A stretch of DNA of 64,000 nucleotides, from the NCBI RefSeq assembly GCF_006149005.1, contig NZ_VBSL01000011.1:62001-126000 (forward strand), given 5' to 3'. The stretch is from Larkinella sp. C7 (GTDB taxonomy: Bacteria > Bacteroidota > Bacteroidia > Cytophagales > Spirosomataceae). Position numbers and translations under genes: made by a program. Under the pieces are notes generated by a model. The model saw only the letters and a list, made by a program, of their open reading frames with translations. It was not told the DNA's origin and searched no databases. Shown here piece after piece: positions 45,080 through 54,124 of the stretch. How positions within the stretch are numbered: the stretch's first letter is position 1; every line of letters starts with the position of its first letter.

Positions 45080-45811
45080 CTAATTATTCTTCAGAATATC
45101 CTGCCGGGACAGGCCTTCCGGTGGGGTGGCGTTGAGTTCCTGCCGGAAGTCCTTTTTCTTCAAATCGCCGTTTTTAACCGATTTGATAAAGCTCGCCCAG
45201 GCAAACGGATTCAGGAACGGAATGGTGGTCAGTTGCGACCGGCCCGTTATCGATTCCCGGCCAAACCACTGCTGGTTCAGGTAATACCGGTAATTCCCGG
45301 CGGCACTCATGGGCGTCAAAGCCGCCAGTCGCTGCATTGATTCAGCACTGAGGTTTCGCGCCATGTTCTCCCGTTCTTTTTCATCCGGCAATTTCAGGTT
45401 GACAAAAGCCTGCTTGAAGAGCTCTTCCGTTGGATACGGATAAACTTTTACTTCGGTCAGCATCTGCACATCTTCCTGCATCGCTACCACGGCCGAATAC
45501 GACTGCTCCGTTAACCGACGTGGAATGATGTGGTATTGTTTCTTAAAACCGAGGTAACTAAACACAATGCTGTCGCCCGGTAAAACCGGGATGGCAAAAT
45601 ACCCGATGCTGTTGGACAATACGCCCCGGCCCGCGCGCGGGATGGAAATATAGGCTTCCGGCAACGGCTCAGACGTCTTTCCGGCCGTAATAATCCCGGT
45701 AAACATGATCAGTTTTTCCTGCCCCTGCGCCCGCACCAAGTGGCTGTTGGTCAGCATTAATCCCGACGCCAGGGTCAGAATAGCAACAAGTTGTATGAAT
45801 GAAGTCTTCAT
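45080..45811 (-). CDS. Carboxypeptidase-like regulatory-domain protein
   Basis: A 243-residue exported protein with a signal peptide (about 1-29, HLVRAQ). One CarboxypepD_reg-like sandwich (about 40-110) includes TAGKTSEPLPEAYISIPRAGRGVLSNSIGYFAIPVLPGDSIVFSYLGFKK. A helical C-terminal half follows (ELFKQAFVNLKLPDEKERENMARNL). It lacks a TonB barrel. A surface or periplasmic scaffold role is possible. Positioned downstream of cdsA on the same strand. Confidence 0.88.
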   Translation of the reverse strand: MKTSFIQLVAILTLASGLMLTNSHLVRAQGQEKLIMFTGIITAGKTSEPLPEAYISIPRAGRGVLSNSIGYFAIPVLPGDSIVFSYLGFKKQYHIIPRRLTEQSYSAVVAMQEDVQMLTEVKVYPYPTEELFKQAFVNLKLPDEKERENMARNLSAESMQRLAALTPMSAAGNYRYYLNQQWFGRESITGRSQLTTIPFLNPFAWASFIKSVKNGDLKKKDFRQELNATPPEGLSRQDILKNN

Positions 45812-45901
45812 GTCTCAATCGTAAAACGCCGGTCTCATCGGCGCATGGTCCAGGTTTAGGGCTCCATGACAGGGCATTGGCAGTGCCAACCCGCGTCAGT
45901 G

Positions 45902-46735
45902 TCACGCAAACAGTTTCAAAAAAGTAATAATAAACGGTGCCGCCAGCAGCAACCCGTCGAACCGGTCTAAAAAACCGCCATGACCCGGAATCGTGGAGCC
46001 GGAGTCCTTGATGGCAATGCTGCGCTTGAACAGCGACTCGACCAAATCCCCGTAGGTTCCCGTTACGACAATGATGGCACCCACACAGTACCACTCCCAC
46101 GGCCGCAGATCATCGACAAAAATAGTCAGAAAAAAGGCGATAACCGCAGCCGCCAGGGCTCCGCCAACCGCCCCTTCCCACGATTTCTTGGGCGATACGC
46201 GTTCAAATAATTTCCGTCGGCCAAATTTTGTCCCGGCAAAATACGCCCCAATATCGCTCGCCCACAACAACACGAGGCAACCCAGCATCAAACCCGGATG
46301 GTAGGTACCGCCCCGCAACGCCAGCACATTCAGCAGCGCGAACGGAACGGCGACATAAATCAGTCCCAGAAAGGTAAACCCGATATTGGTAAACGGTTTT
46401 AAATCCCGCTTTTTATACAATTTGATTAAAAAAATCATGGATGCTGCCGGACAGATCAGGAAATAGCTATCGTAGTCAACAATCTGTTTTTCAATCAAAT
46501 AAGTCAGTATACAAATCAAACACCCTACCGCCGTACCGTAATAGGTCAGCGGTTGGTTGCCATCGAGACCCAGTAATTTATAAAATTCCAGTTGCGTCAA
46601 CGCACTGATGGCACAGAACAATAACGCAAACGTCCAGTCACTGTACCAGATTCCAAATAAGATGATGATGACGCCGACAGCCGCAGCAATTACGCGCTGT
46701 TGCAGATTCGTCATCCGATTTAAACGTTCTTTCAT
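45902..46735 (-). CDS. cdsA: Phosphatidate cytidylyltransferase
   Basis: Integral-membrane enzyme making CDP-diacylglycerol for phospholipid synthesis, 277 residues with about eight membrane helices. The signature region reads SPKKSWEGAVGG and GDLVESLFKRSIAIKDSGSTIPGHGGFLDRFDGLLLAAP, with the conserved Asp residues. In many Bacteroidota cdsA sits close to ftsH; here about 3.8 kb intervenes. Confidence 0.97.
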   Translation of the reverse strand: MKERLNRMTNLQQRVIAAAVGVIIILFGIWYSDWTFALLFCAISALTQLEFYKLLGLDGNQPLTYYGTAVGCLICILTYLIEKQIVDYDSYFLICPAASMIFLIKLYKKRDLKPFTNIGFTFLGLIYVAVPFALLNVLALRGGTYHPGLMLGCLVLLWASDIGAYFAGTKFGRRKLFERVSPKKSWEGAVGGALAAAVIAFFLTIFVDDLRPWEWYCVGAIIVVTGTYGDLVESLFKRSIAIKDSGSTIPGHGGFLDRFDGLLLAAPFIITFLKLFA

Positions 46736-46902
46736 GTAGAAAGTTAACTACAAATCAGGGTGGTTTATCCGGCGAAAATAACAAAATACGAACACCTCGT
46801 TCCTACCCTGGTTTCTCTTTCCGTCTATTTTTAACTTTATTTACAGTTCTCAATCATTAGAGTTGAATTTACCAGCGTTCTACTCACCGACCTCCGCCCT
46901 GT

Positions 46903-47433
46903 ATGCTTCTCGTTCTGCTATGCCTGTTTTTTCAATTGACAGGAAACACACTGCAACCCGAAAACGACCTTCGCTCATTGCATTGGGGCATGAGCCGAAA
47001 AGAGGTTCAGGCGGTTGAACAAACGGTTCCCTTTCGGATTACGGACACGACGCTTCACTATCGGCAGCGTTGGTTTTATAACTTCCCGGCTTCGGTAAAA
47101 TTCGCCTTTGTCAACGATCAACTCGCTGGCGCCCTGTACATTTTCACCGATCGTCATGTCCGCGCCCAACAGCACTGGGACGAGTATCAAACCCTGCTCA
47201 AAACCCTATCGGATCGCTACGGCCCTCCTTCCGGCGACTACTGGTCGTGGAACTATCCCCTGTACAAAAACCGTCCCGAGCGCTACGGCGATGCCGTCCT
47301 GCTAAGTCATCTGAGCCGTTCGAGCATCTGGGAAACGGCCCGCACCGTGGTGACCCTCGAAATGTCCGGCAAACCCAAAGAGGGCATCTATACCGTGATT
47401 TCGTACGCGAAAAAAAATGACGACAAAAAATAA
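46903..47433 (+). CDS. Hypothetical exported protein
   Basis: A 176-residue protein with a signal-like N-terminus (MLLVLLCLFFQLTGNTLQ) and a globular body: DLRSLHWGMSRKEVQAVEQTVPFRI, FVNDQLAGALYIFTDRH, LLKTLSDRYGPPSGDYWSWN. The opening LxWGMSxxEV resembles small periplasmic proteins found in many genomes, but no function is known. Divergent from cdsA and convergent with the DUF2007 gene. Confidence 0.78.
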   Translation: MLLVLLCLFFQLTGNTLQPENDLRSLHWGMSRKEVQAVEQTVPFRITDTTLHYRQRWFYNFPASVKFAFVNDQLAGALYIFTDRHVRAQQHWDEYQTLLKTLSDRYGPPSGDYWSWNYPLYKNRPERYGDAVLLSHLSRSSIWETARTVVTLEMSGKPKEGIYTVISYAKKNDDKK

Positions 47434-47480
47434 ATGACCAATCACGAACAGGTTTGCGCCGGTTCGGTTAATTGGTCATT
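47433..47480. repeat. Short inverted repeat K between convergent genes
   Basis: AATGACCAAT (47433-47442) and ATTGGTCATT (47471-47480) are perfect complements across 28 bases. The element starts on the last base of one stop codon and ends 6 bases before the convergent gene. Confidence 0.7.
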
Positions 47481-47486
47481 CGCTTT

Positions 47487-47696
47487 TCAATATTCCAAAT
47501 CGGCCGAAATCAGGTAAATCTTTGCCATGGCCGCATCCTCGGTTTGCACATACACTTCGCAGTTCCCCAGGAGATAATTGCTATCTTTTTTATTGACAAC
47601 GACGGCATTGATTTCGTGTTCGGCTAACAACACTTTTGCCAGTTCGGCGCGGTAGGTGGTAGGTGTCACCAGTACTTTCTCCCACTGATCAGACAT
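47487..47696 (-). CDS. DUF2007 small protein
   Basis: A 69-residue protein of the DUF2007 'putative signal-transducing' family: WEKVLVTPTTYRAELAKVLLAEHEINAVVVNKKDSNYLLGNCEVYVQTEDAAMAKIYL. Its start overlaps the end of the CPBP protease gene by 8 bases, indicating coupled translation. Function unknown. Confidence 0.88.
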   Translation of the reverse strand: MSDQWEKVLVTPTTYRAELAKVLLAEHEINAVVVNKKDSNYLLGNCEVYVQTEDAAMAKIYLISADLEY

Positions 47697-48645
47697 AAGG
47701 TTGAGACGACGATTGATTCGTTTTTCGAAAAAAGGCTAAAAAACCTATGGTTAAAAGTAGTGAAATTAACGCGCCGGTCAAAGGAACCGAATTCGTATTT
47801 TCAATATCGACCGAAATCATCTGCCGGTGATACAACCACACCATTAATACCGTAAACCCGTTATTGACCGCATGTGCCAGGATGGGAACCCAGATATTCC
47901 CCGACCAGACGTACACATACCCAAACAGCGCACCCAGCAAGGCGCGCGGCACAAAACCGTAAAACTGGACGTGAATTGCACTGAAAATGAGCGCCGATAC
48001 CCAGATCGCAACGTGTACGTTGCCCGTCCACTGCGCCAGTTTTCGCTGTACCATGCCCCGGAACAACACCTCTTCACCAATACCGGGGATGACGCCAATC
48101 ACCACCAACGCAATCACCAGGTCGAGGGGGGAGTTAAAATCGGTCAGGAACGTCGTCAGGCCCGAAATCTGGTCTTCTTTCTGTTTCATCCAGGCTTCCA
48201 GCCCGGCCAGACTGTCCGGTAAATCAAGGTTCTGATTCCACTCGATGATCAGCCCGTTAAACGGCATGAAAGTGATGGTTAGCAGGGCCACCAAACCCAC
48301 CGATTGCACCACCGTCAGCGGGCGGGCGTTAAACTCCGACCACGATTTACGCTCGATCCAGCGGAGGTACAGAACGCAGGGAAGCAGAAACGAACACAGG
48401 TGGCTCACCGCCTGAATCAGCATCAGCAAATGCCAGCTCCCCGGATAATCGGCCGGATTCGTTAAAATACCGGTAATATCCGTAACGGACGTGTTGCCAC
48501 TGGCCGATGCCCAGGCCGTCAGGAACACCCCGGCCAGTAAACCGCCCAGTGACATGCCCAGCAAAACAAACCCCAGCAGAACCAACAGGCTACGAAACGG
48601 ATGCAGGGGGGGATTGGACGAAGGCGTCAGGCGGAAGTCTTCCAT
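47689..48645 (-). CDS. CPBP-family intramembrane metalloprotease
   Basis: A 318-residue polytopic membrane protein of the CAAX-protease/bacteriocin-processing (Abi) family. The conserved sites are GIGEEVLFRGMVQRK (EExxxR), IFSAIHVQFYG and PILAHAVNNGF, giving the catalytic Glu pair and His residues. Substrate unknown. First gene of a two-gene unit with DUF2007. Confidence 0.94.
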   Translation of the reverse strand: MEDFRLTPSSNPPLHPFRSLLVLLGFVLLGMSLGGLLAGVFLTAWASASGNTSVTDITGILTNPADYPGSWHLLMLIQAVSHLCSFLLPCVLYLRWIERKSWSEFNARPLTVVQSVGLVALLTITFMPFNGLIIEWNQNLDLPDSLAGLEAWMKQKEDQISGLTTFLTDFNSPLDLVIALVVIGVIPGIGEEVLFRGMVQRKLAQWTGNVHVAIWVSALIFSAIHVQFYGFVPRALLGALFGYVYVWSGNIWVPILAHAVNNGFTVLMVWLYHRQMISVDIENTNSVPLTGALISLLLTIGFLAFFRKTNQSSSQPYV

Positions 48646-48674
48646 AATTGCTGTAAATTTACGCCCAAACTAGT

Positions 48675-48740
48675 CAGGAATTCAAAACCGTGCCGGTTTT
48701 TTATGGAATCGGCTCACAGCAGTCATGTTTTGAATTCCTG
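48675..48740. repeat. 14-bp perfect inverted repeat in a divergent promoter region
   Basis: CAGGAATTCAAAAC (48675-48688) and GTTTTGAATTCCTG (48727-48740) are exact complements, 38 bases apart. An inner imperfect TGCCG...CGGCtcA pairing is visible. It lies between the divergent CPBP and dusB genes. It could be a regulatory site, an RNA hairpin or the remains of a small mobile element. Confidence 0.75.
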
Positions 48741-48783
48741 CTTGGTTGGCGAACATCTTTCGAAAACGCGTTGTTAGCGATAT

Positions 48784-49773
48784 ATGGTTAAAATCGGCAC
48801 AATCGAACTGGGCGAATTTCCCCTGCTGCTGGCTCCGATGGAGGACGTAAGCGATCCGCCGTTCCGGGCGGTTTGCAAGGCCAATGGAGCGGATTTGATG
48901 TATACGGAGTTCATTTCGTCGGAAGGGCTCATTCGCGACGCGGCCAAAAGCGTCCGGAAACTGGATATTTTTGAATACGAACGCCCGATCGGGATTCAGT
49001 TGTTCGGGTCGGATATCGAAACAATGCGGGCCTGCGCCGAAATTGCCAGCCGCGCCAACCCGGATCTGATCGACATCAACTACGGTTGTCCGGTCAAAAA
49101 CGTAGCGTGTCGGGGTGCCGGGGCGGCTTTGCTGCAGGATATTCCGAAGATGGTAAAAATGACCGAAGCCGTCGTGAAAGCCACGCACTTGCCCGTGACG
49201 GTAAAAACCCGCCTGGGCTGGGACGACAATACCCGGAACATCATGGAAGTTGCCGAACGATTGCAGGATATTGGCATTCAGGCGCTTACGGTTCACGGTC
49301 GGACCCGGGTGCAAATGTACAAGGGCGAGGCCGACTGGACGTTGATTGGGCGGGTGAAAGAAAACCCCCGCATTACGATTCCGATTTTCGGCAACGGCGA
49401 CATCGATAGTCCCGAGAAAGCCCTGGCGTATAAAAATCAGTACGGTGTCGACGGTATTATGATTGGGCGGGCCAGCATTGGCTACCCCTGGATTTTTAAC
49501 GAAATCAAGCACTTCCTCCGGACCGGCGAACACCTGGCGGCTCCGACACTCGCCGACCGGGTGGCTATTTGTAAGCAGCACCTTGACTTTTCGATTCGCT
49601 GGAAAGGAGAGAAAACCGGCATTTTCGAAATGCGCCGACACTATACCAATTATTTCAAGGGGCTGGAGAATTTCAAACCGTTCCGGCTCCGGCTTGTGCA
49701 GGCCGATACGTACGGAGAAATTGCCGGTATCCTGGACGAAATTACGGACATCTACGAAGTCGAAACGGTCTGA
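48784..49773 (+). CDS. dusB: tRNA-dihydrouridine synthase
   Basis: FMN enzyme reducing uridine in the tRNA D-loop, 329 residues. Motifs: LLLAPMEDVSDPPFRAVCKANGADLMYTEFIS, IDINYGCPVKNVACRGAGAALLQD with the catalytic Cys of the NVACRGAG segment, TVKTRLGWDD, LTVHGRTRVQMYKGEADW and GNGDIDSPEKAL. Length is normal. Its stop is 12 bases from the convergent glycosyltransferase stop. Confidence 0.97.
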   Translation: MVKIGTIELGEFPLLLAPMEDVSDPPFRAVCKANGADLMYTEFISSEGLIRDAAKSVRKLDIFEYERPIGIQLFGSDIETMRACAEIASRANPDLIDINYGCPVKNVACRGAGAALLQDIPKMVKMTEAVVKATHLPVTVKTRLGWDDNTRNIMEVAERLQDIGIQALTVHGRTRVQMYKGEADWTLIGRVKENPRITIPIFGNGDIDSPEKALAYKNQYGVDGIMIGRASIGYPWIFNEIKHFLRTGEHLAAPTLADRVAICKQHLDFSIRWKGEKTGIFEMRRHYTNYFKGLENFKPFRLRLVQADTYGEIAGILDEITDIYEVETV

Positions 49774-49785
49774 CGTTTTGCGGTT

Positions 49786-50607
49786 TTAACGAAATCCGGG
49801 TGCCTGGTTAAAAGCCAGAACCGGTTTCGTTTTGGGCTTTTCGTCGTTATCGTGCAGTTCCTGCAATTTTGAATACTTGATCACGGGATAAACCGCCGAC
49901 AACAACGCCCACACAAAACCGGGGTATCCATCGAGTAATCCACCTTTCAAAAAATAGATTTTCAGAAACGTAAACAGAAAGCGCAAGCCCTGAAGCGGGA
50001 TGTTAGCCTTTTTGTGCCTTAGCGCCATTTCCTCGGCACTGAGCGTCGTATAGTGGTTCATTTTCAGCACATAATCGTGTAATGATCCATAGCTGTAGTG
50101 AATCAGTATCCCCGAGAGCTGTCCAATGGAGCCTTCCACCTGAACAGACTCATGAACCGGAACGGGCGTCATGCGACCGTGGTGCCGGTTGAACAGCCGC
50201 AAAACCGGCTGGCGATTTTGGCCGCTGTGCCGCAACACCCGGCCCAGGAAAATCAGGTTACGGGGCAACGTATACCCCGCATGGATCGGCCCGCCGACAA
50301 ACAAGGCGGCTATTTCGTTGGCAAGCTGCTCCGTCACAATTTCATCCGCATCGAGCACCAGCACCCAGTCATTTTTGGCCTGATCGATCGCGTATTGCTT
50401 TTGCGGTCCAAAACCGTTGAACTTCCGGTAGGTAACCCGGCAATTAAAATCGCTGGCGATGGTCAGGGTGGCGTCGGTACTGCCCGAATCGACCACAATG
50501 ACCTCATCAACCCACTCCACAACCGACTCCAGCGCCTGTTTCAAGGTTCTTTCGGCGTTCAGGGTAATGATGACAACAGAAAGCGGGGCTTTGACCAGAA
50601 TTTTCAT
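49786..50607 (-). CDS. Family 2 glycosyltransferase (WaaE/KdtX-like)
   Basis: A 273-residue GT-A glycosyltransferase: LSVVIITLNAERTLKQALESVVEWVDEVIVVDSGSTDATLTIA and the metal-binding DADE motif in WVLVLDADEIV. The C-terminal KMNHYTTLSAEEMALRHKK segment is typical of lipopolysaccharide core beta-glucosyltransferases of the WaaE/KdtX type. It overlaps the upstream glycosyltransferase gene by 4 bases (ATGA), so the two are translated together. Confidence 0.93.
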   Translation of the reverse strand: MKILVKAPLSVVIITLNAERTLKQALESVVEWVDEVIVVDSGSTDATLTIASDFNCRVTYRKFNGFGPQKQYAIDQAKNDWVLVLDADEIVTEQLANEIAALFVGGPIHAGYTLPRNLIFLGRVLRHSGQNRQPVLRLFNRHHGRMTPVPVHESVQVEGSIGQLSGILIHYSYGSLHDYVLKMNHYTTLSAEEMALRHKKANIPLQGLRFLFTFLKIYFLKGGLLDGYPGFVWALLSAVYPVIKYSKLQELHDNDEKPKTKPVLAFNQAPGFR

Positions 50608-51572
50608 TGGGATAGCAGTGAAGAGGTTGGCTGATGATCCGTGGCTGGACTGGCAATAACCGGTAGGCCCTGGCGATACCGAAGGCTCTCCCGACCGGGT
50701 GCTCCCCGCAGAATGAACCAGGCCAGTTGCGCAAAATGCGTACTTCGAAAAGCCTTCCTGCCCACTTTCAGCGTATAAAAAAGCTGAAGCAGGAGTTGTT
50801 TCAGGACATTCTCGTTTTTACGGAAATAATAGAAAAGAGAAATGTAGTATTCTTTTTCAATCAGCAGATTCCGGCGCGTGCTACCGCCCCCCAGGTGCCT
50901 AAACCGGACATCCGGAATCAGCATCGCCTTCCACTCCCGTTGCCGCAACCGCCGGCACAAATCTTCTTCTTCGCAATACAGGAAAAACGCCGGATCAAAA
51001 CCACCCACCTGCCAGAACGCCGTGGCCCGAACAAAAAGCGCACTGCCTGTCACCACCGGTACGGGCACCGGTTCCTGGTATTTCTGCCGGCGTGGCAGGT
51101 AGTCCGCCGGATGAAACCAGCGCATCAAACCGTGGCCCAGCAGGTTTCCGCTCAACGAGGGGTAATAATTGAAAGAGGGTTCATGTTCATCGGCCCGGTT
51201 GACGGCCTGCCCCGTACAGACGCCCACCGCTTTGTGGTCTTCCATGAACGCATACAAACGGCTGCAAACATCGTCGAGCAGTTGGCAATCGTTGTTCAGA
51301 AAGAAATAATAAGTGGATGATGGATCGACAACCTGCAAACCCAGCAAGAGCCCGCCCGCAAAACCCAGGTTGACCCGACTCCGGATCAGTTTCAGAAAGG
51401 GTTGTTGATTGAGGGAATACAATCGGTCAAAGTCAGTCTCCTGTGAGCCATTATCAACAACAACAATCTCATAATCAACAAGCTGTGTATATTTTCGAAT
51501 GGAATTGACACAGTCCAGCGTGTAACCGCTGGAGTTATAATTCAGAATAATAACCGACAGTTTCATACCCAA
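50604..51572 (-). CDS. Family 2 glycosyltransferase (rhamnosyltransferase-like)
   Basis: A 322-residue GT2 enzyme: KLSVIILNYNSSGYTLDCVNSIRKYT, VDNGS, the nucleotide/metal region YYFFLNNDCQLL, and GGFDPAFFLYCEEEDLCRRLR, the typical ED motif. These match WbbL-type transferases of cell-surface polysaccharides. The start may be two codons later at MKLS. It is the first gene of the pair; the 260-base spacer upstream contains only a small GGTAAC/GTTACC repeat at 51590-51606. Confidence 0.93.
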   Translation of the reverse strand: MGMKLSVIILNYNSSGYTLDCVNSIRKYTQLVDYEIVVVDNGSQETDFDRLYSLNQQPFLKLIRSRVNLGFAGGLLLGLQVVDPSSTYYFFLNNDCQLLDDVCSRLYAFMEDHKAVGVCTGQAVNRADEHEPSFNYYPSLSGNLLGHGLMRWFHPADYLPRRQKYQEPVPVPVVTGSALFVRATAFWQVGGFDPAFFLYCEEEDLCRRLRQREWKAMLIPDVRFRHLGGGSTRRNLLIEKEYYISLFYYFRKNENVLKQLLLQLFYTLKVGRKAFRSTHFAQLAWFILRGAPGRESLRYRQGLPVIASPATDHQPTSSLLSQ

Positions 51573-51832
51573 TCCGGTGGCGATAGGATGGTAACTTCAT
51601 GTTACCGGTTTTACGATTTTTTTAGAGACGGGGCACTACCGTTGAGGACAGGAATCGGTCAGGTAGCGTTGCATTCTACTACGCAAAATAGTTGAACAGC
51701 GTTGCGGCTTACCGGCAGTTGTATTTCCAACAACCTCAATCAATTCATAATGGTTTCTTTTCCAGCCATTTGCCCGCGCAACTTTTTATTCCCTGACAGA
51801 ACCAAACGGCCTTGAACAGTGGTTTTTAAACC

Positions 51833-52756
51833 ATGACGAAACCATTTACCGCAAGCCCATCTTCTGCCAGTGAACCCCTTCCCACTCCTCCAGCCAATCG
51901 CCGGCTCCTGGCCTGGCTGTTGCTCATGCTGGTTGCCCTGATCTGGGGAACATCTTTTATTCTGATAAAACACAGTTTGGGCGTTTTCTCGCCAATGCAG
52001 GTCGGAACGGGGCGGATTTTTCTGGCTTTTCTTTTTTTTCTGCCCTATCTGATCATTCTGGGGAAAAAGTTTCCGCGTGATCGCTGGCTCCCGTTGCTGG
52101 GTTCGGGGATGCTCGGCTACCTGATTCCCGCCGTCCTCTTTGCCACCGCCGGGGCACACCTGAACAGTTCGCTGGCCGGCACACTAAACGCCCTCAGCCC
52201 GCTGTTTACGTTTCTGATCGGGGTCATTCTGTTTCGCGGACGGGCCAAACTCCTCCAGGTCGGCGGTATTCTGCTGGGGTTTGCCGGATCGGTCTTTCTG
52301 GTCTTTTTCAGCGCCACGGGTTCCTTTTCCTTCAATGGCTATGCGTTTCTGATTGTCCTGGCCACGCTTTGCTACGGTTTCAACATCAACATTGTTTCCC
52401 GGTATCTGAGTGACTTGCCCGCCCTGCTCTCGACCGCATCGACCTTTGCCATGGTGGGTCCCATTGCCCTGCTCGGGCTGGCCACCACCGACTTTCCGAC
52501 GCGGGTGGCGGCTCCCGGGTCAACGCCCGCCCTGTTGATGCTGCTTACACTCGGCATGGTTGGTTCCGGTTTTGCTACCATCCTGTTTAATCGGATTATT
52601 CAGTTAACTTCCGGCGTTTTTGCTTCCACCGTAACCTACCTCATTCCGGTAGTAGCCGTACTTTGGGGGCTTTTCGACGGCGAACCGCTCCACTGGCCGC
52701 AGGTGGCCGGTATGGGAATTTGCCTGTTGGGTGTATATTTGATCAACAAAAAGTGA
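51833..52756 (+). CDS. EamA/DMT-family transporter
   Basis: A 307-residue inner-membrane protein with ten predicted helices in two EamA halves. The opening LLMLVALIWGTSFILIKHSLGVFSPMQVGTGRIFLAF is the family signature, and a second copy starts near LVFFSATGSFSFNGYAFLIVLATLCYGFNI. Substrate unknown; members export metabolites or drugs. The biotinyl carrier gene begins 31 bases downstream. Confidence 0.95.
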   Translation: MTKPFTASPSSASEPLPTPPANRRLLAWLLLMLVALIWGTSFILIKHSLGVFSPMQVGTGRIFLAFLFFLPYLIILGKKFPRDRWLPLLGSGMLGYLIPAVLFATAGAHLNSSLAGTLNALSPLFTFLIGVILFRGRAKLLQVGGILLGFAGSVFLVFFSATGSFSFNGYAFLIVLATLCYGFNINIVSRYLSDLPALLSTASTFAMVGPIALLGLATTDFPTRVAAPGSTPALLMLLTLGMVGSGFATILFNRIIQLTSGVFASTVTYLIPVVAVLWGLFDGEPLHWPQVAGMGICLLGVYLINKK

Positions 52757-52787
52757 GCGTTACCCCAATTCTTAATTCCTTCCATCT

Positions 52788-53288
52788 ATGTTTCGTGCTT
52801 CCGTCAACGATCAAGCCCCGTTTGAAATCGATTTTTCCGGCGACCAACCGGTTTTAAATGGCCAACCCCTGACGTGGGATCTGGCCCGGCTGAACGACCG
52901 GATGTTTCACATTCTGTACCAGAATCGTTCGTATACGGCTGAAGTTCTTGATCTGAACCCGACAGAAAAAACCGCTACGATAAAAATCAACCAGTCGATT
53001 CACCAGATTGCCCTGAAAGACCGTTTCGACCTGCTTCTGGAACAAATGGGCATGAGCACGGCCAGCCTGACCAAAATAAACGACATCAAAGCGCCCATGC
53101 CCGGCCTGATTCTGAGCCTCAGCGTTCAACCCGGCGACACGGTGCACAAAGGTGATACGGTGCTGATTCTGGAAGCCATGAAGATGGAAAACGTCATCAA
53201 GTCCCCCACCGACGGCACCATCAAAACCGTCCGGATCAGCCGGGGTCAAACCGTTGAGAAAAATCAGGTTCTGGTTGAATTCAGTTAA
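52788..53288 (+). CDS. Biotinyl/lipoyl-domain carrier protein
   Basis: A 166-residue protein with an N-terminal beta region (1-85) and a C-terminal biotinyl domain (about 98-166): IKAPMPGLILSLSVQPGDTVHKGD and the biotinylation motif EAMKMEN, Lys132. It resembles the carrier part of acyl-CoA carboxylases or decarboxylases, but no carboxylase subunit is adjacent. BirA at 38634 would modify it. Its stop codon lies inside the left arm of repeat element C. Confidence 0.94.
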   Translation: MFRASVNDQAPFEIDFSGDQPVLNGQPLTWDLARLNDRMFHILYQNRSYTAEVLDLNPTEKTATIKINQSIHQIALKDRFDLLLEQMGMSTASLTKINDIKAPMPGLILSLSVQPGDTVHKGDTVLILEAMKMENVIKSPTDGTIKTVRISRGQTVEKNQVLVEFS

Positions 53289-53377
53289 GAGTGATGAGTG
53301 ATGAGTTAAGAATTGGCTGACGCATTCTGTCACAGGAACCTTTTTAACTCATCACTCTTCACTCTTCACTCTTAACT
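53283..53377. repeat. Word-repeat element C (GAGTGAT/GAGTTAA words) with GGCTGACGC
   Basis: The left arm 53283-53310 (AGTTAAGAGTGATGAGTGAT... words) opposes a longer right arm 53342-53377 built of the complementary words ACTCATC, ACTCTTC, ACTCTTC and ACTCTTAACT. The right arm has one extra word. The loop carries GGCTGACGC (53315-53323), then GTCACAGGAAC. It overlaps the carrier-protein stop and ends 6 bases before the pyrH promoter. Confidence 0.85.
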
Positions 53378-53382
53378 TTTGC

Positions 53383-53390
53383 TATATTTG
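53383..53390 (+). promoter_or_regulatory. -7 element of pyrH
   Basis: TATATTTG is an exact TAnnTTTG match 17 bases before ATG 53408, directly after repeat element C. The leader RNA would be only about 10 bases. Confidence 0.6.
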
Positions 53391-53407
53391 TCGCCAAACT
53401 TTCCTTC

Positions 53408-54124
53408 ATGACTCAACTAAAATATAAACGCATTCTGCTCAAGCTTAGCGGAGAAGCTTTAAGCGGAGACAAAGGGTACGGCATCGACCCAACGGTTTTG
53501 GATGCCTACAGTCTGGAAATCAAGCAAGTAGTTGAAATGGGCGTTCAGGTTGCCATCGTCATTGGCGGAGGCAATATTTTCCGGGGAATCCAGGGCGAAC
53601 GTAGCGGGATGGACCGGGTTCAGGGCGACTACATGGGCATGCTGGCCACCGTCATCAACGCCATGGCCATTCAGAGTTCGCTCGAACAACACGGTTTGTA
53701 TACGCGCGTGATGTCGGCCATCAAGATGGAACAGGTTTGCGAACCGTATGTGCGTCGCCGGGCCGTCCGTCACCTTGAAAAAGGCCGCATCGTCATCTTC
53801 GGTGCCGGAACGGGCAATCCCTACTTCACCACCGACACCACCGCCAGCCTGCGGGCCATCGAAGTGGAAGCGGATGTGGTCTTGAAAGGCACCAAAGTAG
53901 ACGGGGTCTACACCGCCGATCCGTTCAAGGACAAAACCGCCACCCGGTATACCACCATTTCGTTTCAGGATGTTTACGAAAAGAAATTGAACGTAATGGA
54001 CCTGACGGCTTTTACGTTATGCAAAGAAAATAACCTCCCCATCATCGTTTTCGACATGAATGGAGCCGGCAACCTGATCCGGCTGGTCGAAGGAGATGAC
54101 ATCGGGACACTGATTACCGGATAG
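53408..54124 (+). CDS. pyrH: UMP kinase
   Basis: Converts UMP to UDP, 238 residues, amino-acid-kinase fold. Motifs: [96 protein letters not shown]. It precedes frr, an order conserved across bacteria, with word-repeat element E between them. Confidence 0.98.
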   Translation: MTQLKYKRILLKLSGEALSGDKGYGIDPTVLDAYSLEIKQVVEMGVQVAIVIGGGNIFRGIQGERSGMDRVQGDYMGMLATVINAMAIQSSLEQHGLYTRVMSAIKMEQVCEPYVRRRAVRHLEKGRIVIFGAGTGNPYFTTDTTASLRAIEVEADVVLKGTKVDGVYTADPFKDKTATRYTTISFQDVYEKKLNVMDLTAFTLCKENNLPIIVFDMNGAGNLIRLVEGDDIGTLITG

